From: a virus
Reading direction: 5' to 3' (one strand)
Virus record (IMG/VR): IMGVR_UViG_3300033149_006333
Coordinates: 1 to 34,470 of that record
Length of the DNA: 34,470 nucleotides
In this document: positions 29,488 through 34,470 of the stretch, in pieces
How the letters are laid out: the number at the start of each line of letters is the position of its first letter
Position numbering within the stretch: the first letter of the stretch is position 1
Program-made: the position numbers and the translations under genes
The notes under the pieces: generated by a model
What the model was told of the DNA's origin: nothing
Seen by the model: only the letters and a program-made list of their open reading frames with translations
Databases searched by the model: none

Positions 29488-29752
29488 CTCGCCTCTCCCT
29501 CATTATCAGGCCACGCTGCCGAGCTTCTCTCACATACGCCTCATGGTCTAATGCTTCTAGGGCGTCGTTCCCGTACAGCCACTCCATATCAGCATCCACA
29601 TCTTCAGCCAAGGGGCCCGTCATTACGCCCCAACATACAAGCACGCCTTCGCGGGCCAACCGCCTATGCCTGCGGATGATGTTCATTAAGTGGCGATCAC
29701 TTAGTTTTGTCAGCGGGATGGCTTTTCCATCTCTTGTAACGTGTACTTTCAT
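29477..29752 (-). CDS. Internal start: separate 91-residue protein inside the DUF669 frame
   Basis: An ATG at 29752 has the same GAAGGAGGCAGC spacing that other genes in this operon use. The product starts MKVHVTRDGKAIPLTKLSDRH, continues with LMNIIRRHRRLAREG and ends with ALEALDHEAYVREARQRGL, a pattern I associate with small stand-alone phage early proteins of unknown role. It is in the same frame as the DUF669-like sequence, so both a fusion and a free form could be made. Confidence 0.5.
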   Translation of the reverse strand: MKVHVTRDGKAIPLTKLSDRHLMNIIRRHRRLAREGVLVCWGVMTGPLAEDVDADMEWLYGNDALEALDHEAYVREARQRGLIMRERRDDS

Positions 29753-30103
29753 GCTGCCTCCTTCGCCCCTATGGGTTTCTTGTTCTCCAGGCCCGCGCTC
29801 CATTCCTTCAAAACGGCGGATCAAGGTGTTGGCCACATCGCCGGGACTTTCGAAATGAGTGTCTTCCGGCATGCCCAACGCCTTGAGCGCCAGACAGGCC
29901 CGAAAGATGCCCCGGTCGGTCACCACGAAGTTGTCGATTATGCGCGATCCGACATAATCGCCTTCGGTGACTTCCCAGGTGACCTTGATCATCGGCGAAC
30001 CCGAAGCAGCTTCCGTCTTCGTCCAATCGGCCATCACGACCGGATACTCTCCCTCTGGCAGCATCGCTCCCCGCTCCAGTTTTTCTTTCAAGGTGAAGCC
30101 CAT
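29477..30103 (-). CDS. DUF669-like ssDNA-binding region fused in frame to a second phage protein
   Basis: The ATG at 30103 overlaps the ATPase stop (TGATG) and follows AAAGGAGGCG. Residues 1 to about 95 (EGEYPVVMADWTKTEAASGSPMIKVTWEV, then VTDRGIFRACLALKALGM) match the first part of DUF669 proteins, which are single-strand DNA-binding partners of phage recombinases. The expected C-terminal strands are short or missing. After a Gly/Glu-rich link the frame runs with no stop into a second domain (MKVHVTRDGKAIPLTKLSD onward), which has its own ribosome site. Either a true fusion or two genes that lost a stop. 208 residues in all. Confidence 0.55.
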   Translation of the reverse strand: MGFTLKEKLERGAMLPEGEYPVVMADWTKTEAASGSPMIKVTWEVTEGDYVGSRIIDNFVVTDRGIFRACLALKALGMPEDTHFESPGDVANTLIRRFEGMERGPGEQETHRGEGGSMKVHVTRDGKAIPLTKLSDRHLMNIIRRHRRLAREGVLVCWGVMTGPLAEDVDADMEWLYGNDALEALDHEAYVREARQRGLIMRERRDDS

Positions 30104-30864
30104 CACTCGCCTCCTTTCTTTGAAGACTTCTTCTCTTTAAACAGAGCTTGGATAGCCTGGAAGGTCGGCGGGCACGAACCTGCGGCGGCCAGTATTGGAT
30201 GCCTGGACCCTGCCTCAATCGCAGGCCCGGGATTGAACACGAACTGGCGCTCGACGCCACCTCCCGGGAGCTCTTCCGCTTGGAGGTACATGGCGTGGCT
30301 CACCACGGCCATGACTGCCCTTCCAAGCTTGCCAGGCAGGTCGAGGATCTTGGCGCCCATGCTAAACTCGGGGTTGAAAGATGCGGTATGGGCTACTAGG
30401 ACCAAGTGAGTCGGGAAGGCTTGGAATTCCCGGATCAAGTTCAAGACTGCGTCCCTGTGAGCTGCAAAGTCCGCGCCGTAGACCCCGGCTTCCCCGAGTT
30501 GGGTCGCTCCGAACTTGTGGGCGATCTCCTGTTCCAGCCATGAAGCGATCACGTCGATGGTGTCGAGCACGATGGTTTTCCAGGGGAAGTCTCCTTTCTG
30601 CTCGGCGTCTTTCAGCTCCCTGTACACATTGCGCAACTGGGCCAAGGCCCGGGCCCAACCGGGCTTGCCGTTTTTCGAGCGGGAGTCTATCTCCACGATG
30701 TAGCCTTCGATGTAGTCCGCTCCCCCAGGTTCGCATTCGATGATAAGGGGCTCGGGCCAGGTCGCGGCGCTCGTCGTTTTCCCGCACTTGGGCGGACCGT
30801 ACACGAGCCAGGTCGCTTGCTCAGGAAACTCGAGCTTCGGCTTCCTTTTCTCTCTAGGCAACAT
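30103..30864 (-). CDS. RecA-like/Sak4-like single-strand annealing ATPase
   Basis: I use the ATG at 30864 after GAAGGAGGCGGG; the longer upstream frame has no family match. The 253-residue protein has a Walker A GPPKCGKT (23-30) and a Walker B-like TIVLDTID (97-104). It also has ASFNPEFSMGAKILDLPGKL, common in phage AAA_24/Sak4-type ATPases. These proteins promote strand annealing and exchange with a DUF669-type ssDNA-binding protein, encoded directly downstream, and often with an exonuclease, encoded upstream at 31702. This is a phage recombination and replication repair module. Confidence 0.75.
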   Translation of the reverse strand: MLPREKRKPKLEFPEQATWLVYGPPKCGKTTSAATWPEPLIIECEPGGADYIEGYIVEIDSRSKNGKPGWARALAQLRNVYRELKDAEQKGDFPWKTIVLDTIDVIASWLEQEIAHKFGATQLGEAGVYGADFAAHRDAVLNLIREFQAFPTHLVLVAHTASFNPEFSMGAKILDLPGKLGRAVMAVVSHAMYLQAEELPGGGVERQFVFNPGPAIEAGSRHPILAAAGSCPPTFQAIQALFKEKKSSKKGGE

Positions 30865-31177
30865 TTCCCGCCTCCTTCCGCGCTTCGTAGAATAGGTCCT
30901 GAGCCACCACAGGATAGTCTGAAAGGCCATCGCAGTAGCGGCACTCGATCTCCACTAGCCCGACTTCGCCTTGCGGGTCCAGATAGCCAAGCACTCTCGC
31001 AACAGCGGCGAGCAGCTCCTTGAGCTTGGCTACTACTTCCTGCTTATCACCGTCGGTGTAACCCCGTAAGACGACTTCATTTGTCCAGTCCTTTCCGATG
31101 AGCTGGATCTCCACCTTCCCTTTCCAGAGTTCCGCCTTGACCTTTTCAATCTCCGCAAGATCAATCGCAAGATCCAT
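30854..31177 (-). CDS. Hypothetical 107-residue protein
   Basis: The ATG at 31177 follows GAAAGGAGGCAG, one of the strongest ribosome sites here. The product is helical at the start (DLAIDLAEIEKVKAELWKGK), then beta (VEIQLIGKDWTNEVVL), then helical (EVVAKLKELLAAVARVLGYL), with two Cys (CRYC) near the C-terminus. The first residues resemble those of the gene at 31291 (AIDLEAIYEV), so the two may be distant paralogues. It overlaps the ATPase start by 11 bases. Function unknown. Confidence 0.55.
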   Translation of the reverse strand: MDLAIDLAEIEKVKAELWKGKVEIQLIGKDWTNEVVLRGYTDGDKQEVVAKLKELLAAVARVLGYLDPQGEVGLVEIECRYCDGLSDYPVVAQDLFYEARKEAGNVA

Positions 31178-31307
31178 CCTGCCTCCTTTCACTCTCCTTG
31201 AAAGGGCTGCCAGCTCCGTATCTTCTCTCCCATTCTTCCGCAATCTCGGTCGCACGTTGAATTGCATCGTCAATTGCAGAACGCAACTTCTCAAGCTTTT
31301 CCGCCAC
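31161..31307 (-). CDS. Small helical protein (48 residues)
   Basis: A GTG at 31307 lies inside the end of the gene at 31291, with AAGG-rich bases upstream. The frame encodes MAEKLEKLRSAIDDAIQRAT and then EIAEEWERRYGAG, an amphipathic charged helix, and ends at 31161 within the start of the next gene. It bridges the 113-base gap between two genes in an otherwise gap-free operon, which supports it. Function unknown. Confidence 0.45.
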   Translation of the reverse strand: MAEKLEKLRSAIDDAIQRATEIAEEWERRYGAGSPFKESERRQDGSCD

Positions 31308-31494
31308 CCTTGCCTTCCATTTCTGGGGGGACCTTAGGATCGAGCCACGTCATCTCTTTGCTTGGGAGGGAGGTTTGGAGCTTGAAGGACCATTCCAACG
31401 CTTCCCAGCCGCCCAGAACGTGAATTTTCAGTCGCTCGTCTTCGATTTTCGTTTCGACCTCATAAATCGCCTCAAGGTCGATTGCAGTCTTCAT
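31291..31494 (-). CDS. Hypothetical 67-residue protein
   Basis: The ATG at 31494 follows GGAGGCGAA. The product begins MKTAIDLEAIYEVETKIEDE, with a beta-type middle (LKIHVLGGWEALEWSFKL) and a Gly/Lys tail. It resembles the start of the 31177 protein in the AIDL and IEx pattern. No catalytic motif is seen. It overlaps the upstream zinc-ribbon gene by four bases. Confidence 0.5.
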   Translation of the reverse strand: MKTAIDLEAIYEVETKIEDERLKIHVLGGWEALEWSFKLQTSLPSKEMTWLDPKVPPEMEGKGGGKA

Positions 31495-31721
31495 TTCGCC
31501 TCCCAGTCCAGAACCTCAGGATAAGAATCAAGGACCGCGTATCTCCGGGTCTTGACATGCACTCGCATGCCCAGCCGTTTCTCGCATTTCTGGCAAGTCG
31601 TCTTGAAATATCCATCGCGATCGGAGGGATAGATGACCTCATTGTCGGCTCCGCAAACCGGACAGGTGAAATAGAGATACACGGTCTCGACCTCTCTTTC
31701 CTCAAATCCGTTCTGCTTCAT
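31491..31721 (-). CDS. Zinc-ribbon protein (76 residues)
   Basis: The ATG at 31721 follows GGAAAGGAGGCGGG. The product has FTCPVCGADNE and, after a loop, FKTTCQKCEKRLGM: two CxxC pairs that form a zinc ribbon. It is followed by a beta segment (RVHVKTRRYAVLDSY). Such proteins are frequent in phage early operons as small nucleic acid or protein binding factors. It overlaps the nuclease gene end by 20 bases. Confidence 0.6.
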   Translation of the reverse strand: MKQNGFEEREVETVYLYFTCPVCGADNEVIYPSDRDGYFKTTCQKCEKRLGMRVHVKTRRYAVLDSYPEVLDWEAK

Positions 31722-32541
31722 CCCGCCTCCTTTCCAGTTTCCGGAACCCGAGGGCCTCGGCCCGGCTCGAGTCATCGCAGATCAGTTCGTAAGGACAAGG
31801 CCAGGCCAGGCAGGCCCCGGGGTTCCTGTAGATTCGTCCTTCCTCGATCTCTTGGACCAGAACCGCCACGCGCTCGAGCGCGCGCCGGACACGATCCTCG
31901 GTCAAGACTACCGGGAACTGCACGATGTACTTCTCTTTGTTTTTCCCGAGTTCTCCTCCCCACCTCCTTCTAAACTGAACTGGACTTTCGCTCTTTCGTC
32001 CCCTGAGCGAGGTGCTCAAGGCTACCCATGCTGTCTGGATCTCTTCACCAGGCCACAGGTCTATCGCCGCGGCCTGATACAGAGCGAGTTGATCGTCAAG
32101 CTCTCGCATCCGATCGCAATTGGGGACTCTGGACACGGTTTTCCAGTCGAGGATGAGGATGTAGTCATCCCGCTTGAGTACAAGATCTAGCACCCCGACA
32201 AACTGGAACCGGACCCCATTCACATCCCACTTGAGGCCAAAGCGATTCTCGATCCCCAGGATCTCGCCTTCCGGGATCTCAGTCGCCTCGACTAGTGGCA
32301 AAGCTTTGGCAGCGATCCAGCGCCTCCGATCTGGTGCAAGTGTGGAGTCAGTTATGACTTGAACAGTTGCCAGCTCTGTGTCCTCTCCCTTAGCTTTAGC
32401 GGCCAGGCCGGCATGGACGGCCCGGCCCAGCACGAGCGGTTCGGGATCCTCAGGCGGGAGCCAGCCTTCCCTGTACCTAAGCTCCCACCTACGGCGGCAT
32501 TGAGCGAACTCAGTCAGCTCCGAATAACTTACTTTGAGCAT
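31702..32541 (-). CDS. Cas4/RecB-like PD-(D/E)XK nuclease with Fe-S cysteines
   Basis: The start at 32541 follows GGAGGCTCAGTC. The 279-residue protein has SELTEFAQCRRRW at the N-terminus, GVLDL (Asp 119), ILDWKT (DWK 132-134) and QLALYQ (151-156), the catalytic core and QxxxY motif of RecB/Cas4 nucleases. Cysteines at 15, 244, 249 and 255 are spaced as a 4Fe-4S ligand set as in Cas4 and AddB. It should cut or resect DNA with Mg. Together with the Sak4-like ATPase and DUF669 protein it forms a recombination set. No CRISPR array is nearby. Confidence 0.8.
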   Translation of the reverse strand: MLKVSYSELTEFAQCRRRWELRYREGWLPPEDPEPLVLGRAVHAGLAAKAKGEDTELATVQVITDSTLAPDRRRWIAAKALPLVEATEIPEGEILGIENRFGLKWDVNGVRFQFVGVLDLVLKRDDYILILDWKTVSRVPNCDRMRELDDQLALYQAAAIDLWPGEEIQTAWVALSTSLRGRKSESPVQFRRRWGGELGKNKEKYIVQFPVVLTEDRVRRALERVAVLVQEIEEGRIYRNPGACLAWPCPYELICDDSSRAEALGFRKLERRRDEAERI

Positions 32542-32678
32542 GACTGAGCCTCCAGATACTCAGCTTGCTTACGGCACCAATGTGTCTTAGTCCAAGTGTC
32601 ACAAGCCTTGCAGTAACACCAATCATGATCCATCTCTTTCACTTCAGCACCGCACCTCGGGCAGATCAGCTTCTTCAT
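32529..32678 (-). CDS. Zinc-ribbon mini-protein, first gene of the minus operon
   Basis: The ATG at 32678 follows AAGGAGGCAGGG. The 49-residue product has KLICPRCGAEV and then WCYCKACDTW, two CxxC pairs that make a zinc ribbon, and a further CRK and CSK near the end. It overlaps the nuclease start. As the promoter-proximal gene it should be made early and in quantity. A small DNA- or RNA-polymerase-binding role is possible but not shown. Confidence 0.6.
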   Translation of the reverse strand: MKKLICPRCGAEVKEMDHDWCYCKACDTWTKTHWCRKQAEYLEAQSCSK

Positions 32679-32700
32679 CTCCCTGCCTCCTTGTACCTAT

Positions 32701-32729
32701 AATATACACCTAGTGCTGTCCTTTGTCAA
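32701..32729 (-). promoter_or_regulatory. Strong early promoter, TTGACA-17-TATATT
   Basis: On the minus strand a perfect TTGACA (32729-32724), a 17-base spacer and TATATT (32706-32701) lie 23 bases before the first start codon of the minus operon. It would drive the whole chain down to 24821. Confidence 0.8.
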
Positions 32730-32737
32730 GAGCGGAG

Positions 32738-32765
32738 GGACAAATGTCCCTGTGGACATTTGTCC
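32738..32765. promoter_or_regulatory. Paired operator-like dyads GGACA-NN-TGTCC
   Basis: GGACAAATGTCC (32738-32749) and its reverse complement GGACATTTGTCC (32754-32765) are separated by CTGT. Each is itself a dyad with 5-bp arms. The pair lies eight bases upstream of the minus promoter -35 box, in the divergent control region, and looks like two dimer sites for a repressor or activator. Confidence 0.6.
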
Positions 32766-32823
32766 GGGAATCCGGCTCCGCACTACCTCGACGGGAACGG
32801 TTCTGACTCAAAGGAAGGAAAGC

Positions 32824-32852
32824 GCAAGGCCTAGCCGAGCGCTAGGCCTTGC
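32824..32852. promoter_or_regulatory. 29-bp inverted repeat overlapping the forward -35 box
   Basis: GCAAGGCCTAGC (32824-32835) and GCTAGGCCTTGC (32841-32852) are perfect 12-bp arms around CGAGC. The second arm overlaps the -35 box at 32849-32854. It may be an operator that blocks polymerase, or an RNA hairpin for transcripts that cross it. No U-tract follows. Confidence 0.55.
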
Positions 32853-32877
32853 CACTTCACCGGGGCAGCTTTATAAT
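32849..32877 (+). promoter_or_regulatory. Forward promoter TTGCCA-17-TATAAT for the replication gene
   Basis: TTGCCA (32849-32854), a 17-base spacer and perfect TATAAT (32872-32877) lie 20 bases upstream of the leader ATG at 32897. Transcription should start near 32884, so the message begins just before the leader's ribosome site. Confidence 0.75.
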
Positions 32878-32896
32878 GCCCTCAGGAGGTGATGCC

Positions 32897-32950
32897 ATGA
32901 AGAAGTATATCACAGAGAAGACGGAGAGGCAAGAGGAAAGGGCTCCTTAG
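32897..32950 (+). CDS. 17-residue leader peptide overlapping a terminator
   Basis: The ATG at 32897 has a near-perfect ribosome site (AGGAGGTGAT, about five bases upstream). The product is MKKYITEKTERQEERAP, with no obvious run of one regulatory codon. Its last six codons cover the whole 5' arm of the terminator hairpin, and its stop codon lies between the loop and the 3' arm. The message then continues to the primase-helicase. A cis-acting leader is more likely than a free-acting peptide. Confidence 0.6.
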   Translation: MKKYITEKTERQEERAP

Positions 32951-32970
32951 CCCTTTCCTCCTTTTATTTT
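32933..32970 (+). terminator. Intrinsic terminator inside the leader ORF
   Basis: GAGGAAAGGGCT (32933-32944) and AGCCCTTTCCTC (32949-32960) form a perfect 12-bp stem with loop CCTT, followed by CTTTTATTTT (32961-32970). It lies between the forward promoter and the primase-helicase gene, so some way of reading through is needed. Confidence 0.85.
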
Positions 32971-32997
32971 GCTAGCCAACTTAAGAAAGGAGGACCT

Positions 32998-34470
32998 GTG
33001 ACGAGCATCGAGGGTTTCCTTTCCCGCTTGGAGGGTGTTAAAAGAGTTTCAAATGAGTCCTGGATGGCCCTATGCCCGGCGCATGACGACAAGAATCCTT
33101 CCCTCTCTATCCAGCTTGCAGATGACCGCATCTTGATTCATTGCTTCGCCGGTTGCTCTCCTCAGACTATTGTCCGAGCTCTGGGGCTCGAGATGAAGGA
33201 CCTCTTTCTCAAGGAGGAAGAACCGTTTGAGACGGGGCCTGGCGTCCTCCAGGCCGCTTACGTCTACCGAGACGAATATGGCAACTCCTTGTACAGAGTC
33301 CTGCGATATTACGTTCCCGGAGAAAAGAGAAAGACTTTCCGACAACAAGCCTACGACCCTAAGACAGGAACCTGGAGAGGAGGCCAAGGAGCCTTGAGCC
33401 AAGTCCGGCGCGTGCTTTATCGCTTGCCGGAACTCATCAAGGCGGATCGTGAAGAACCGGTCTGGCTGTGTGAAGGAGAAAAGGACGTCGATCATCTACG
33501 CTCATACGGCCTGGTGGCAACCACAAACATGGGAGGAGCCAAGGCCTGGCGGGCCGACTATAACAGGTTTTTCGTCGGACGGACAGTTTACATCCTGAAA
33601 GACAACGATCCTAATGGCGAGCAGAGGTGCATTCAGCTAGCTGAACATTTGGAAGGGATAGCAGACACGATCAAGATAATCGACTTGCCTGGCCTTGGTC
33701 CTAAAGAAGATGTGTCCGATTGGCTTTTACGAGGCCATGATATTGAAGAGCTCCTAGACATCGCAAAGAATACTCCAGCTTACGAGCCGAAAACCTCACC
33801 GGTTTTGAAGGGCGAGGCTGGCCTGTTCACCTTGGAATGGCCAGACTTAGGGATACAGGCCGAAGCCGAGGTTCTCTCCGAGTCTTATGGGGACTTTTAT
33901 ATCCTTCTGTCTATCTATGCGCTCGGGAAGAAAATCCTTCCTCCGACAAAGGTTAATATCCTGTCCCTTTCGACTCGAGCGCGGCTAGCGAAAGGGTTGG
34001 AGGAAAAGCATGCCTTCGGGACGTGGGATGCGATCATAGACAACCTGGCAACTCGCATCCTGAACCAGCGAACGGAAGCAGAGCCTCTCGCGGTTATAAC
34101 TGCCACCAGCCAATACCAAGACACACAATACTTGGTACGCCCGCTTTTACCAGTCGGTCTTCCCACTATTGTCTATGGCGATGGGGAGAGCGGGAAAACC
34201 TTGACTTCTATTCTGCTCGGCATTCTCGTCTCAACAGGGAAGAGCCTTCCCGGGCTTGGACTCAGAGTACAGCGTCAAGGCCCTATTCTCTACCTCGATT
34301 ATGAGGGAAACCAGGATGTCTTCACTCGCAGGCTGGTGTTTTTGAGCCGTGGCCTGGGAACCGAGCCCGTTATCCACTACCTTCGCTGTTCTATTCCTCT
34401 AGCGCAAGATTTTAAGCGCATAGCAAAACACGTCTTAGAAGTCGACCCGGTTTTGATTATCGTCGATTCA
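32998..34470 (+). CDS. Primase-helicase (CHC2 zinc, TOPRIM and RepA-like ATPase), 3' partial
   Basis: The start is a GTG at 32998 after AAAGGAGG. The frame is open for 491 codons and runs off the right edge, so the C-terminal end is missing. Domains in order: a CHC2-type zinc finger (C26-x2-H29, HCFAGC with C49 and C53), a TOPRIM domain with CEGEKDVDHL (Glu 159) and LKDNDPNG (Asp 202, 204), and a RecA/RepA-like ATPase with Walker A GDGESGKT (394-401), a YLDYEG block and VLIIVDS as Walker B. It should make primers and unwind DNA for phage replication. It is transcribed away from the early operon from the 32849 promoter, behind the leader and terminator. Confidence 0.85.
   Translation, partial: MTSIEGFLSRLEGVKRVSNESWMALCPAHDDKNPSLSIQLADDRILIHCFAGCSPQTIVRALGLEMKDLFLKEEEPFETGPGVLQAAYVYRDEYGNSLYRVLRYYVPGEKRKTFRQQAYDPKTGTWRGGQGALSQVRRVLYRLPELIKADREEPVWLCEGEKDVDHLRSYGLVATTNMGGAKAWRADYNRFFVGRTVYILKDNDPNGEQRCIQLAEHLEGIADTIKIIDLPGLGPKEDVSDWLLRGHDIEELLDIAKNTPAYEPKTSPVLKGEAGLFTLEWPDLGIQAEAEVLSESYGDFYILLSIYALGKKILPPTKVNILSLSTRARLAKGLEEKHAFGTWDAIIDNLATRILNQRTEAEPLAVITATSQYQDTQYLVRPLLPVGLPTIVYGDGESGKTLTSILLGILVSTGKSLPGLGLRVQRQGPILYLDYEGNQDVFTRRLVFLSRGLGTEPVIHYLRCSIPLAQDFKRIAKHVLEVDPVLIIVDS

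Noticed and set aside
29741-30409. 222-codon plus-strand frame in the recombination operon
   Set aside because: It is antisense to the clear Sak4-like and DUF669-like genes. Its composition is shadow-like.
31702-32541. Cas4 as a sign of a CRISPR system
   Set aside because: No repeat-spacer array or other cas gene is present. RecB/Cas4-like nucleases are common in phage recombination modules.

Overview
This window looks like part of a tailed double-stranded DNA phage (Caudoviricetes) with a long non-contractile tail, either free or integrated. The evidence is a head-to-tail gene run in the usual siphovirus order, a tape measure gene of about 5.8 kb, a programmed -1 frameshift in the tail chaperone gene, and a compact replication and recombination operon on the other strand. 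Terminase large subunit, portal and integrase are not seen and may lie outside the window. A secreted beta-barrel-like protein hints at a host with two membranes. The promoters are close to sigma-70 consensus. Some genes have strong AAGGAGG ribosome sites, while several key late genes have none and may be leaderless. The host cannot be named from the sequence.

Layout. Positions 1-1631 hold a metallophosphoesterase end, a Myb/SANT-like DNA-binding gene with a broken frame, an HExxH metallopeptidase and a small gene behind a sigma-70 promoter. Positions 1632-2830 hold a structured RNA with a tRNA T-arm and CCA end, two tiny genes, a minihelix-like tRNA tail on the minus strand and a minus-strand methyltransferase. 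Positions 2958-8399 are the head and connector module: scaffold/protease-like protein, decoration protein, major capsid protein (broken frame), C2H2 zinc-finger protein, connector with a 45-bp duplication, membrane protein, small stopper candidate, HK97 gp10-like protein, tail terminator and tail tube. Positions 8391-10869 insert a candidate small RNA and a sugar module (UDP-GlcNAc 2-epimerase and glycosyltransferase). Positions 10869-12476 hold the chaperone pair and two regulators. Positions 12477-24927 hold the tape measure (three frames), tail hub and two long fibre proteins.

The minus-strand operon (32678 down to 24821) starts at a strong promoter. It runs through zinc ribbons, a Cas4/RecB-like nuclease, a Sak4-like ATPase, a DUF669-like ssDNA-binding protein, small regulators and an HNH nuclease. 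It then passes a second tRNA-like element and ends in a holin-like, beta-barrel-like and secreted metallopeptidase group. The divergent control region 32679-32997 carries paired dyads, a forward promoter overlapped by a 29-bp inverted repeat, a 17-codon leader ORF and a terminator placed so that leader translation would block it. It leads into a primase-helicase that runs off the window end.

Several genes that should be single frames are split (Myb-like, capsid, ArsR-like, tape measure). This is either sequence error or real decay, so it limits confidence in those products.
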